A DNA stretch of 64,000 bases from Amorphophallus konjac. Lineage: Eukaryota; Streptophyta; Magnoliopsida; Alismatales; Araceae. Numbering within the stretch: position 1 is the stretch's first letter; every line of letters begins with the position of its first letter. The stretch is taken from NCBI GenBank assembly GCA_022559845.1, contig CM040118.1, positions 234,965,224-235,029,223 of the forward strand, given 5' to 3'. The notes under the pieces are model-generated. The model was not told the DNA's origin and ran no database searches. It saw only the letters and a list, made by a program, of their open reading frames with translations. Below, piece after piece: positions 32,361-45,000 of the stretch. The position numbers and the translations under genes are program-made.

Positions 32361-35237
32361 TGACGGGATCGTCGGTTCGAGATTCAAGATTCATTATTGA
32401 ACGGACCGGCAAACTGCTTCAACAAAATTATCAAATAAATATTTATGTTAATTGGGCCACATGTATAGGCCTAGTATGTGTTTCTTTTTATAGGATTTAA
32501 GATATATCCATGAAAGAGTCTTTTTTTTAATAGTGTCTTTTAATCTTCCAATTAGAGATATAATGAGTGTTAGGTATTAGTTGAAGTTTTAATGAGTTAT
32601 CTTTTGGTCTTCTTGTGGAGTCTATAAAAAGAGTCTTGTAACCTTTATTTTAAGCAATGAAGTGAAGTTAATTTTTGGAAAATGTAGATCCTTGCCCTCC
32701 CACCTTTCTCTTCTCTCTTCTCCTCCCTTCTCTCCCACGTCTCCTCCTTTTCTCTGTTCTCACCTCCCCTCCCCCTCCTTTGCTTCTTCCCACAAGCCTG
32801 CACACCACCGCGGCCCTCCCCCTGCTATAACCCCCCTGGCCGCCGGCCTTCCCATCCTCTCCCCCTCCCCCTTTGCTTCTCCTTTTCCCCTCCCTCACAT
32901 CTAGAGTTTGGCCCAGCTACCTGATCCCCCCCTTCCTCCGTCCCCCAATCCCCTCTCTCCCTGCAATGGCAGTCACCCTTCTCCCCTCCCCTCACCCTCT
33001 AACTTCTTCCGCATGGCCATACTCATACTCTCTCAACCCTCTCTTTCTTTTTTAACTCTAGTTCTCTCTCTCTACACCTGCACCTGCCCTCCGTGGCCTC
33101 TCCTGGCCTTCACCTCTCGGTTCTCCCTCTCTATCTCTACACACACACGTCCCCCTCCCTCTCATTCTCTTAGCCTCCACCCCCCCCCCCCCGTCTGCTC
33201 GCTACTCATCTTTCTCCCTTCCCTCGTCCTGCAAATGCCCAGTAGCACCAGGCCAAGCCCCCCCCCCCCCACACACAGCCCCACGCATGGGCCTCCCTTC
33301 CGACCACACTCACAGTGCCAGTGACCCCTCCACCTCCCTCTTACCAGTTCCCACCCCTCACCTCCTCCCTGCTAATCCCCCTTCGTAGCTCCCTCTCGCC
33401 CTCTCCTCTTCATACACGCACACACACCGCGGTGCATCCCCCCTCTTCCTCCCACCATGGCCTCACTCCTTCTCTCTCTACCCCTACATGCACGTCATCT
33501 CCACCCCCCATGGCACCATAAACCCCCCCCCTCATGCACTGGCCTTCTCCCTATTCCCCCTCTCTAACCCGCATGCGATCCCCTGTTTGAAACAGGGGCA
33601 CCGCAGGTGCCTCCTAACCCCCCTTTCCCCCCACATCTCCACCCTCCCTCTCTCTCTCTCTCAACCTCATCTTCCCCTCCTCACGTTGACCTCTTCCTTG
33701 CTGGTCTCCTTCACGTCCTCCCCCTCCCTTTTCCCATGCGCCACCAGCCATTACTAGCTAGAATCCATAACCAACAACCCAAGCTGCCGTCGTCATCGCC
33801 GTCTCCGTGCACGCAGGCTCACCACCAAGCAGTCCGGGGAACCATCTACCACCGCCTCCAACACCCCGCAACCCCTACACCATACTCCAGCCTCACCGGA
33901 GGCCCAACCTTCCACCCCCCTCCTCTCCTTCCGCCATGGCCTCAGCATGCGCCACCGTCGGGAGCCATCTCCCTCGCCGTGACCCTCCATGCAGCGTTGC
34001 CGTTGCCACCTCCACCTCGTGCGGCCCTGCATGTAGCCTCGCCGCTACCACCGTCGGAGACACTATCCTCGCCGCGGCTAGGCATGCGGCCTCGCCGTGG
34101 TCACATCCACGCTTATAGCGACCATCATGCAGGACACCCGACCCCATGCCCATCGACTCCAGCAACAACGGGGTCCATAGTGGCTGCTCCACACCGTCAC
34201 ACGTAGCATGCACGGCAACTGGCTGTGCATCCTTGCGTCCAAGCACGGCGCCGGCACCCCCGGCAAAACACGTCGGTTTGAGCCACATGGGCGTGCATCC
34301 CCGCCTCCCTCTGAGGTTTCCGCACGTCAGCATGCCAGCGTCGTCCCCGGCATGCATGCGCATGCATGCTCACCACCGACCGGCAGTGCCGAGTGACATT
34401 ACCGGCCCTCGAAGAAGACAACAGAAGCACCAGTTTTGATGGTCCTGCCATAAGCCTCATAGAAGCATCTCCAGTTCTTTTTAGAAAGCAAGATGACATT
34501 GGTAGCCGATCTGAATGATGATGGAAACAAGCCAAAAAGGCCACCATCCTGCCACCGTATCCGCTGCCACTGTCGGCTATCTTCTCGTCACCCCGACGGG
34601 TGAGCTCGACGACAGGGCCCGGCTGTCGGCTATCTTCTCCTCACCAGCATCCCGAGCACCCCCGCGTCCGAGTTTGGCGAGCACCACGGCGAGCGCGGCA
34701 AGCACCTCGTCCGAGCACGGCACCCAGCACCGTCAACCGCTGCGAGATCCCCTGTCGGTCACCGTTCCGAGCACCCCCCAACATGGCGGGCACGGCAACT
34801 AGCCACGCACCCCTCCATGTCTGAGCAAGGTGAACATGATCCCCTCCGAGCATGGCAAGCATCCCCGCGTCCGAGCATGGCATGCATGGCAACCGGCCTT
34901 CCTTGCTCCCCTCTCGAACCAGTACGACTGCCGTCGAGTCCCCATGCACCACCCTCGCAGCTCCACAGGGCCATCCGCATCAGCCTACCCCAATCACCCT
35001 CCCATCGGCAGCGGTTCCCCAAGGCCATTGCGTCTTGTCGCTGGTCTCTCTCTCTCTCTTGCTTTCTTACGTGTTTCTGTTAAAAAAAAAAAAGAGCAAT
35101 AGGGTGAACAGAAGTAACACGCCCCTCTCTTCTATCTCATTCTCATTCTCTCCTCACTATCTCTTTCTTCGTTTCTCTCTTCCCACCCCCGTGTTTTCTC
35201 TCTCCCTCTCTCATTTGTTATTCTACTCATCACCCTT

Positions 35238-35284
<47 letters not shown>

Positions 35285-35512
35285 TCTTTGAAAAGAAAAA
35301 GGGGTGATGATTCTTGTTTTTAAAAAAAAAAATGAAAAGGGAAGTTCATGGAAGAAAATGAAATAGAAAAAAAGAAAGAAAGAAAAGGGGAATAAAAAAA
35401 AGAGAGAAAGTGACAAAAAAAATGAAAAAAATAATATTTCTAGAAAAAAAAATTGAGAATGTGAAAAGGAAAGGAAAGGAGAATTTCTTACTCGGATGCT
35501 CGTTTCACATCA
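32361..35512 (+). repeat. 5' LTR of the non-autonomous element
   Basis: TATAAAAAG box near 32623. Downstream is a strongly C+T-rich leader (about 32690-33700), then a G+C-rich section with many GCATG words, a (CT)n run at about 35240-35278 and A-rich purine tracts before the end. The several open frames inside are Pro/Ser/His-rich translations of this composition and recur in the other LTR; none shows a domain. Confidence 0.93.
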
Positions 35513-35619
35513 AGTGGTATCAGAGCAAGTCGTCCGGTTTGTCCTCACAAGCCGGGGTCCTACAGTTCGCGGTTCGAGAATCAAGGTTCGAGGTCGAACC
35601 TTCTCCAAGTGGAGGGGTT
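35513..35619 (+). promoter_or_regulatory. Entire internal region: primer site and polypurine tract
   Basis: TGGTATCAGAGC at 35515-35526 is the tRNA-iMet primer site. The last bases, AAGTGGAGGGGTT (35607-35619), form the purine-rich tract before the 3' LTR. About 80 bp lie between and contain the inverted pair GGTTCGAGG / CGAACC. Nothing is coding. Confidence 0.85.
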
Positions 35620-38489
35620 TGACGGGATCGTCGGTTCGAGATTCAAGATTCATTATTGAACGGACCGGCAAGTTGCTTCAACAAAATTATCAAATAAATA
35701 TTTATGTTAATTGGGCCACATGTATAGGCCTAGTATGTGTTTCTTTTTATAGGATTTAAGATATATCCATGAAAGAGTCTTTTTTTAATAGTGTCTTTTA
35801 ATCTTCCAATTAGAGATATAATGAGTGTTAGGTATTAGTTGAAGTTTTAATGAGTTATCTTTTGGTCTTCTTGTGGAGTCTATAAAAAGAGTCCTGTAAC
35901 CTTTATTTTAAGCAATGAAGTGAAGTTAATTTTTGGAAAATGTAGATCCTTGCCCTCCCACCTTTCTCTTCTCTCTTCTCCTCCCTTCTCTCCCACGTCT
36001 CCTCCTTTTCTCTGTTCTCACCTCCCCTCCCCCTCCTTTGCTTCTTCCCACAAGCCTGCACACCACCGTGGCCCTCCCCCTGCTATAACCCCCCTGGCCG
36101 CCGGCCTTCCCATCCTCTCCCCCTCCCCCTTTGCTTCTCCTTTTCCCCTCCCTCACATCTAGAGTTTGGCCCAGCTACCTGATCCCCCCCTTCCTCCGTC
36201 CCCCAATCCCCTCTCTCCCTGCAATGGCAGTCACCCTTCTCCCCTCCCCTCACCCTCTAACTTCTTCCGCATGGCCATACTCATACTCTCTCAACCCTCT
36301 CTTTCTTTTTTAACTCTAGTTCTCTCTCTCTACACCTGCACCTGCCCTCCGTGGCCTCTCCCTGCCTTCACCTCTCGGTTCTCCCTCTCTATCTCTACAC
36401 ACACACGTCCCCCTCCCTCTCATTCTCTTAGCCTCCACCCCCCCCCGTCTGCTCGCTACTCATCTTTCTCCCTTCCCTCGTCCTGCAAATGCCCAGTAGC
36501 ACCAGGCCAAGCCCCCCCCCCCACACACAGCCCCACGCATGGGCCTCCCTTCCCACCACACTCACAGTGCCAGTGACCCCTCCACCTCCCTCTTACCAGT
36601 TCCCACCCCTCACCTCCTCCCTGCTAATCCCCCTTCGTAGCTCCCTCTCGCCCTCTCCTCTTCACACACGCACACACACCGCGGTGCATCCCCCCTCTTC
36701 CTCCCACCATGGCCTCACTCCTTCTCTCTCTACCCCTACACGCACGTCATCTCCACCCCCCATGGCACCATAAAACCCCCCACTCATGCACCGGCCTTCT
36801 CCCTATTCCCCCTCTCTAACCCGCATGCGATCCCCTGTTTGAAATAGGGGCACCGCAGGTGCCTCCTAACCCCCCTTTCCCCCCACATCTCCACCCTCCC
36901 TCTCTCTCTCTCTCAACCTCATCTTCCCCTCCTCACGTTGACCTCTTCCTTGCTGGTCTCCTTCACGTCCTCCCCCTCCCTTTTCCCATGCGCCACCAGC
37001 CATTACTAGCTAGAATCTATAACCAACAACCCAAGCTGCCGTCGTCATCGCCGTCTCCGTGCACGCAGGCTCACCACCAAGTAGTCTGGGGAACCATCTA
37101 CCACCGCCTCCAACACCCCGCAACCCCTACACCATACTCCAGCCTCACCGGAGGCCCAACCTTCCACCCCCCTCCTCTCCTTCCGCCATGGCCTCAGCAT
37201 GCGCCACCGTCGGGAGCCATCTCCCTCGCCGTGACCCTCCATGCAGCGTTGCCGTTGCCACCTCCACCTCGTGCGGCCCTGCATGTAGCCTCGCCGCTAC
37301 CACCGTCGGAGACACTATCCTCGCCGCGGCTAGGCATGCGGCCTCGCCGTGGTCACATCCACGCTTATAGCGACCATCATGCAGGACACCCGACCCCATG
37401 CCCATCGACTCCAGCAACAACGGGGTCCATAGTGGCTGCTCCACACCGTCACACGTAGCATGCACGGCAACTGGCTGTGCATCCTTGCGTCCAAGCACGG
37501 CGCCGGCACCCCCGGCAAAACACGTCGGTTTGAGCCACATGGGCGTGCATCCCCGCCTCCCTCTGAGGTTTCCGCACGTCAGCATGCCAGCGTCGTCCCC
37601 GGCATGCATGCGCATGCATGCTCACCACCGACCGGCAGTGCCGAGTGACATTACCGGCCCTCGAAGAAGACAACAGAAGCACCAGTTTTGATGGTCCTGC
37701 CATAAGCCTCATAGAAGCATCTCCAGTTCTTTTTAGAAAGCAAGATGACATTGGTAGCCGATCTGAATGATGATGGAAACAAGCCAAAAAGGCCACCATC
37801 CTGCCACCGTATCCGCTGCCACTGTCGGCTATCTTCTCGTCACCCCGACGGGTGAGCTCGACGACAGGGCCCGGCTGTCGGCTATCTTCTCCTCACCAGC
37901 ATCCCGAGCACCCCCGCGTCCGAGTTTGGCGAGCACCACGGCGAGCGCGGCAAGCACCTCGTCCGAGCACGGCACCCAGCACCGTCAACCGCTGCGAGAT
38001 CCCCTGTCGGTCACCGTTCCGAGCACCCCCCAACATGGCGGGCACGGCAACTAGCCACGCACCCCTCCATGTCTGAGCAAGGTGAACATGATCCCCTCCG
38101 AGCATGGCAAGCATCCCCGCGTCCGAGCATGGCATGCATGGCAACCGGCCTTCCTTGCTCCCCTCTCGAACCAGTACGACTGCCGTCGAGTCCCCATGCA
38201 CCACCCTCGCAGCTCCACAGGGCCATCCGCATCAGCCTACCCCAATCACCCTCCCACCGGCAGCGGTTCCCCAAGGCCATTGCCTCTTGTTGCTGGTCTC
38301 TCTCTCTCTCTTGCTTTCTTACGTGTTTCTGTTAAAAAAAAAAAAGAGCAATAGGGTGAACAGAAGTAACACGCCCCTCTCTTCTATCTCATTCTCATTC
38401 TCTCCTCACTATCTCTTTCTTCGTTTCTCTCTTCCCACCCCCATGTTTTCTCTCTCCCTCTCTCATTTGTTATTCTACTCATCACCCTT

Positions 38490-38540
<51 letters not shown>

Positions 38541-38771
38541 TCTTTGAAAAGAAAAAGGGGTGATGATTCTTGTTTTTTAAAAAAAAAATGAAAAGGGAAG
38601 TTCATGGAAGAAAATGAAATAGAAAAAAAGAAAGAAAGAAAAGGGGAATAAAAAAAAAAGAGAGAAAGTGACAAAAAAATATGAAAAAAATAATATTTCT
38701 AGAAAAAAAAATTGAGAATGAGAAAAGGAAAGGAAAGGAGAATTTCTTACTCGGATGCTCGTTTCACATCA
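35620..38771 (+). repeat. 3' LTR of the non-autonomous element
   Basis: Same length as the 5' copy. The (CT)n run near 38491-38534 is slightly longer here. It ends at 38771, followed by the CTCTC duplication. Confidence 0.93.
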
Positions 38772-38776
38772 CTCTC

Positions 38777-40189
38777 ATTCATCAGCGTGACACTCCAGCT
38801 ATTAAGGATCGTGCATTCCTCGATATTAGGGACAAGGTGCTCGAGAAGGTCAGGCGGAGTGAAGCTCTTAAAAGCAAAGAGGTCATGTTGTTGGATTGGG
38901 AAGAAGAATTGGCTGATGAAGAGAAACCTTGGTATTATGAGATTGCCAGATATTGCAATGATCAATCCTATCCCGAAGAAGCCACTGTGGAAGAGAAGAA
39001 AGCAATTAGAAGAGTGGCCCAACGTTATGTTTTGGTTGGAGGTGTGCTCTATAGAAGAGGGCTCACGGGTGTTTTACTAAGATGCCTCGACGATGATGAA
39101 TCCTGGAAGGTCGTAGAAGAGGCGCATTCAGGAGTGTGTGGTGGTCATGTAAACAGCCAGATGCTAGCTAAGAAGATCCTTAGGCTAGGCTTCTATTGGC
39201 CAACTCTAGAAGAGGATTGTTCCATCTATGTTCGAAGGTGTGTTAAGTGCCAACTGCACGCTGACAAGATTCATTCTCCTACTTCTTCACTCCATCCCAT
39301 GTCCTCCCCATGGCCTTTATCCATGTGGGCCTTCGATATCATTGGACCTCTTGGTGACTCGAACCTCCTCACGAAGCAAAAATCATTCATCCTCACGGCA
39401 ACGGAGTACTTCACCAAGTTGGCGGAAGCGGAAGCATTCGTGGAGATCAAAGCATCAAACGTCTGCAAATTCATAATGAAGAATATCATCGCAAGATTCG
39501 GCATCCCGAGTACCATCATCACCGACAATGGACCTCAATTCATCTCTCAAGAGCTCAAGGATCTCTGCAACAGGTATAACATTGCATTGCATCATTCTTC
39601 TCCCTATTATCCACAGGGCAATGGCCAAGTAGAGGCAACTAATAAAACCTTGATCAAAATTGTTAAAAAGATGTGTAAGGCTAATAAATTTTTGGATTGG
39701 CCAGACAAGCTAGTTGAAGCTCTCTGGGCCTATCGTACTTCCATTCGTACCCCTACAGGGCAAACCCCTTTCGCCCTCACTTATGGAATGGAGGCGGTGG
39801 TTCCCTACGAGATTCTCATCCCATCTCTGCGAGTACAATTGGGCAAGGAATTCTCTATTGATGAGCGTCGTGATTCACTCCTTGCCCAGTTGGAACTCCT
39901 AGATGAGAAGCGTCTGGTCGCTGCTGAGCATGCGCGTGTTTATCAAAATAGGCTTTCACGTTTTTATCAAAAGAAAGTAATTGAGAGAAAATTCAAAGTT
40001 GGTGAGATGGTAATCAAGAGAATCTTTGTAAAACCTGGGGGACCCTGTTCGAAACTCCAACCAAACTGGGAAGGAGCATTTGTTATAAAAGATGTTTATC
40101 CTGACAATGCTTATAAATTGATTAACGCTGAAGGAGAAGAGCTAGCTCATCCTTGGAACGGGCTGTACCTTAAGAAATACTACCCCTAA
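38777..40189 (+). CDS. pol: Pol: integrase of the 27-kb element
   Basis: Continuation of the RT/RNase H frame after the nested insertion. It has a linker, a zinc-binding region (AHSGVCGGH, then CVKCQLH), and a catalytic core with Asp codons at 39335 (FDIIGPL) and 39524 (ITDNGPQF) and Glu at 39632 (GQVEATNK); the last two are separated by 35 residues, the DD35E spacing. The C-terminal part has RLSRFYQKKVIERKF and a GEMVIKR segment as in gypsy integrases without a chromodomain, and the stop follows LYLKKYYP. No internal stop was seen, so integrase is still intact. The upstream codons of this open frame (38681-38776) belong to the LTR of the inserted element and the target duplication. Confidence 0.93.
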   Translation: MHQRDTPAIKDRAFLDIRDKVLEKVRRSEALKSKEVMLLDWEEELADEEKPWYYEIARYCNDQSYPEEATVEEKKAIRRVAQRYVLVGGVLYRRGLTGVLLRCLDDDESWKVVEEAHSGVCGGHVNSQMLAKKILRLGFYWPTLEEDCSIYVRRCVKCQLHADKIHSPTSSLHPMSSPWPLSMWAFDIIGPLGDSNLLTKQKSFILTATEYFTKLAEAEAFVEIKASNVCKFIMKNIIARFGIPSTIITDNGPQFISQELKDLCNRYNIALHHSSPYYPQGNGQVEATNKTLIKIVKKMCKANKFLDWPDKLVEALWAYRTSIRTPTGQTPFALTYGMEAVVPYEILIPSLRVQLGKEFSIDERRDSLLAQLELLDEKRLVAAEHARVYQNRLSRFYQKKVIERKFKVGEMVIKRIFVKPGGPCSKLQPNWEGAFVIKDVYPDNAYKLINAEGEELAHPWNGLYLKKYYP

Positions 40190-40350
40190 TCTAAAATCCA
40201 AAAAAATAGAATTTTCCAAAATCAAAAAAAATAGAATTATCCAAAATCCAAAAAATATATATAGAATTTTTCAAAATCCAAAAAAATATATATAGAACTT
40301 TCCAAAATCCCAAACTAAATAGAAATTCTCCAAAATACCAAAAAAAAAAA
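40190..40350 (+). repeat. A-rich tandem array AAAATCCAAAAA
   Basis: Directly after the integrase stop are about five imperfect units of 28-40 bp built from TTTTCCAAAATCC, AAAAAA and TATATAGAA. A similar array (AAAATCCAAAAA with GAGATATTGTC) occurs in the third element at about 62850-63010, suggesting a shared non-coding feature of this lineage. Confidence 0.7.
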
Positions 40351-42015
40351 ATCGTTGCCATGGCGTACAAGCACGCAAGGTCTGAAAGGTCATATTTTAG
40401 TATTCATTCGTCAGTCTTGATAACTAAAATGGTGTCGACACCCACACACACTACACGCTTAAACCTCGAACTCAAGCGGTGCAAAATCTGATGGAAAGTC
40501 AAAAACCTGACTAAAGGTGAAGACAATACCCATTCTTTTCCTCTTCGGCCCATAAGGGAGGAAGGAAGGTCTCGGGGTAGACCCGCTAAGCCTACCCGCC
40601 GCCTTAGTAAGTGGAAGTCAGGGCCCAAAAGAGAACAAAATACCGCAAAAGCCTAAGTACAATTAGGTTTTTTTTTATCAATACAAATCAGTTCCAAAGT
40701 GAAAGTCAAATCGTGAAAAGAAAAGCATGTCAAGAGGGCAAAGTCCTCGCAAGGCAAACCTTGGGCGTATGCATGCAATATAAAAGAGGCAAAAGGCAAC
40801 AAAATTTTCCTATGCCAAAGACCGAATCCCAACAGGCATAGGGTAGGGGAGGTGCTTTTACCTCGAGCTTTTCAGAATCCCTTATGGGCTTCCTTATATC
40901 TTCTTCCATCTCTTTCTTTGTGATAAGTCATAAACCAGCACGATGGTCGAGACTGACCTAGGAGATTGCACCGTGCGAGATCTTGCGTATAAGTTTAACC
41001 ACTAGCACGTCGACCCCTTTTTAATTAATCAAGAAAGGTCAATGAATCCTCAATGACGACCATGTATGACGAAGTACCCTAGTAGCTTTGTCAACCTAAT
41101 TCTGAAAATAGCAAAATTAACGCCTCTGAGTAAGGCGCCTTTTATGTAATTAACGCCTAAGTCGAAGTCATCTTTTATCAAATAACGCCTTTAAATAGGT
41201 CATCTTTTCAACAAAATTCAAAATTAACGACCGTCGCTGAGGGCGTCTTCTATACAAATAACGACCTAGTCTAAGGCGTCTTTTTTTGGAAAATAAAGAA
41301 AAAAAAAGAGAGGAAAGAAAATGAAAGAAAAAAAATGGTGGTTTAGCTTTTCATGATGTGTGCTTGCATTTTTACATGGGCATCTTTTGTTATGGGTTGC
41401 ATATGTGTGCTTGTGTGATGCATCTCCCTTTATTGGTTATTTCATTCACCTTATTTGATTAAAGGCTTGGCCCCTTGACCTGCTATCAAGGTCAAAGTAA
41501 AGACATCCCTTGCTTATTGAGCAAGGGGCCAAGTCGAACAGATGAATTAACCTATTTGTTTAAGTGTGAACTACAGCTGCAGGCATAGGGGAAAATAAAA
41601 GCAAAAGCCAAGAACGTGGAAAAGAAGCGAAGTACACAACCACAAGTACACAACTACACAAGTGCTCAGGTAACAAAAATTTCAATCTTATATATATATA
41701 TACATCATAAATATCTGAGTACAGGTGTGAGGGTGGAGAAGTACAAGTAAGTCTCTCTCAGCTCTCGCCTCCACCCTCCTCTCTCCAACTCTCTACCTCG
41801 TCCTCGCCATCCCGAGGGGGCGCTGGTGGAGGGGGCATGGGCCCCCGAGAAGAAGCTGGAACTCGAACCTGCCCCCCTACCTCGCTCCTCTCTCAAAGAG
41901 AAGAGCCCGCCACAAAGGTGGAGCTGGTGAAGCTGTACCCTGCAGCTCGCGCCCGCTCCCGCCCTCGCTGGAGATGCTCCTCTGACTCTCGTAGCCGCTC
42001 CTAGGTAACAGCTAA
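40351..42015. other. Spacer between integrase and antisense gene
   Basis: Non-coding. It contains GGTGTCGACACC near 40431, about five ACGCC...GGCGT-type mini inverted repeats at 41110-41290, and a short TATATATA run near 41690. The last 300 bp would be the 3' UTR of the minus-strand PMD gene. Short open frames here show no domain. Confidence 0.5.
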
Positions 42016-45000
42016 CTAGGTCCTCAAGTCTGCCAGCTCACGCTCGTGCGCTGCCACCTGCTCCTGGTACCGGGCATGCTCTGACTGCTGTAGCTCATGT
42101 TGACGCGCACGGTCTGCCAGGTGCTCCTCACGCTCCCAAGCACGCTCCTCGCGCTCTCGCGCACGCTCTCTCCGCTCTAGCTCAAGAGCGACCCGCAGCT
42201 CCGCTACGTCCTGAGGCAACTCCTCCCGCCGCCTCAAAGCCCTCTCCAGCTCCGCGACCCGCTGCTCACGGATCGCCAACTCCGCCCCAGCTAGGGAAGC
42301 CCGGGTATGAGCCGCCTGTAACTGAGTAGTCTGCAAACAGGTAAACAAGTCATCAGTTCCACATTTAATGCAATAATTCAGCAATCTATGAAATGAATGC
42401 ATGGTTAAAAATAAAACTCACCTGCGCGGCCATCGCCTGCTGTCCCTCGCAGATGCAGGTAAGAGCGGTTCGAAGCTCCTCAGTCTGCAAAACACAATTT
42501 TCATCAGCATAATTATAATAATCAATAATTGAATGAGGTCTGAGTTTTGGTTTTACCCGTGTGGCGAGGTCGCGCTCTGCCGCCTCGGCCCGTGCCACTG
42601 CCCCCGCCAGCTGCTCCGCTAGTGCAGTCGCCTCTACACTAGGCCCTCTTGAGCTAGAGGCCTCTCCCGTATCTCTCCCTGCTGCTCCCTGCTGGGCACG
42701 CTGCATTCATTAAGATTGTCAGTGGCTAATCATCAATAATTCAAGGATAAAAAAAAATCATTTGCATATACAAATAAATTAAGCACTCACCAAGGTCTGC
42801 CCGTGTGGTGGCCAGTTGTGCCTCCAGGCTGTGTAGGTGGGCCTGTGCATCCATCGCTGCTATGTCTCATGCATCCTGCATCCATTACTCATCAGTTGCA
42901 TGATAGATATACATAAGCATTCGCATTTAATTGAAGAATAAGTGCATTCATACATACCCCTAGGACCCTCATCTGGGGCCTGCCGGCGTAAACCTCCCAG
43001 TAGCGTCGGAGGTACTCGGAGCTGTCGGTCGCCCGTGAGGTGACTCGGGTCCCGCCTCGCTGCCAGTTCGCGTACTGGTCCGCGAACCGCACTCTCCAGT
43101 CAATCTCCTTGGTGCGACCGTGTGTCTTCTTTCCAATCCCTCGCGGCTCTTTGACCTCTATCCACTCCTGATGAAGGCCGAGCGTCCTCATCACCAGCGT
43201 AAGCCGTAGTGGCTCAATCTCGCTCAAGCAATGAACCCAAAGCTCATGCTCAAAGCGAGGTCGGCCCGCTACGACCCACGGCTGGCCCTCGTCGGTCATC
43301 CCCTCATAGGGTCTCCACCGCACCTGCATTCACAAACATACATTCATCTATCATATCACATTCTATAACATAAAAAAAACAATTTTTTTTTGCATTATGC
43401 ATACCAGTGAAGGAGGGAAGTCGCGGAACTCCCTCCGTAACACCCACAGCTCGTAAGAGAGTGGGGCCCCAAAAACTACTGGCAGCCAGCGTCGCGCCAG
43501 AGGGAAAGATCCCTCACCTCCAGGTCGTAGGTCGACGGTCCCCATGGGCATGTATAGATGGCTCCAAACCTGCATCCATGCATCATATTAGCAAAACATT
43601 CATACTCATATACATTCAAACATTCAAACAAAGAAATGCATACCTGAAGAAAAGGTGAAAAGCCACTGACAGTCGTCTCTCGTCCTGTCCCCGTAGACAG
43701 GTCGGCCATCATGTGCGCCAGCAGTGCCGCTCCCTAGGCGTATCTGCCGACTCCCTCCAAGTCCTCGGGTATCCCTAGGAATCGGCAGTTGATGACGTCG
43801 CCCTTCGTGCCAAGCAATAGCCTCCCGAGCATCAAGAATAGAAACCTCCTCAAATCTCGGTCTGCCCTCTCCCTGTCGGCTGGGTCCTGGCAATAGGCTG
43901 CCCTAGCCCCGTCCATCAACCTCTGCGAAAACTGCTCTAAAGACTCCCTGGGTCTCTGCCTAGCATCCCCCAATCCCATAGCTGTGGTGAGGTCGGTGCG
44001 GAAGACGGTCCTGCACTCGCTAGGTGTCTCGTAGACCATCTCTAACCCTAGCAGTCTCTGGGTAAGCTCGGTATAGTCAGGATAGGTGAACCCGCTCACA
44101 GCCTCCCCATCTACTCTCAGCCCTGTGATCCTAGCTACATCCTCTAGGGTAGGGATCATATGACCCCACGGCATCAAAAATGCCCGGCTAGTCCTGTCCC
44201 ATCTCTCCCTCAAAACCTGAATCAGTGCTAGGTCAGGCCTAATGGGCTCTATGCTCAGGAAAGCACCGAACCCCATGGCATCTACCCTAGCTCTCTGAAA
44301 CTCAGGGAGGCCGTGGTATGCTACCCGGACCTGGACCCATGAGATGCGTGTCCTCATCAACCCCTGCATGCATAAAAGAAAGAATTTTTGTTTAAGAGTG
44401 TTAATTTTCATGTGTAAATTCGTTTAATTGCCTTGGTTGAGATTTCTGCTGTTTCATTCAATTAACGACCAACCTTGGGTCGTGGTTCGTTTGATTAACG
44501 CCCCTGAGGGTGGCGTTATTTCTAATAGGTTTTGGTGAATCTATGTGCCTGTTGAATTAACGGCCCAGCCAGGGTCGTTGTTTATCTAAGAGACGCCCCG
44601 GTGGGAGGCGTGGTTTTGAAATTAATTTCTATATTCCCGAAAGATTTTTTTTTAATTAACGCCCGTCCCTGGGCCGTCATTTGCTTAAGTGACGCCTCTG
44701 AATGGGACGTTTTTCTTAAATGAGTTTTTGGGCCTAGAAATATATTCTGGAATTATTTAAATTGACGACCACCCGTATGGTCGTTATCTGTTGAATTGAC
44801 GCCCCGATGGGGGGCGTTGTTTTCCAGGGTTTTTTTGAAAATAAAATAAAAACATCATGCGAGATATAAATCAAGGCATAAATATTGAAGAAATAATTGG
44901 AAAAACTGAGAAGCATGAAAATAATAGCATTGTGATTAAAACATGGTAAATCAAATTAACGACATGCTGAAGGGCGCGTTCTCATGGAGATCAGTTATTT

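Larger units (their letters stand above)
32361..38771 (+). mobile_element. Non-autonomous LTR element with 107-bp internal region, 6411 bp
   Basis: Two LTRs of 3152 bp each (32361-35512 and 35620-38771) start TGACGGGATCG and end TTTCACATCA. The internal region is only 107 bp (35513-35619) and holds a tRNA-Met primer site and a short purine tract. Flanks are CTCTC on both sides (32356-32360 and 38772-38776). About 20 substitutions plus homopolymer and CT-repeat length changes separate the LTRs, so identity is about 99%. It encodes nothing recognisable. The plan resembles TRIM elements (tiny internal domain), but its LTRs are about ten times longer than TRIM LTRs. It must use enzymes supplied in trans. 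Confidence 0.95.

Noticed and set aside
33607..34206. 199-codon open frame in the 6.4-kb element, repeated at 36859-37458
   Set aside because: It lies inside the LTR, is Pro/Ser/His-rich from C-rich DNA, overlaps frames on both strands and shows no domain. Its conservation is only LTR identity.
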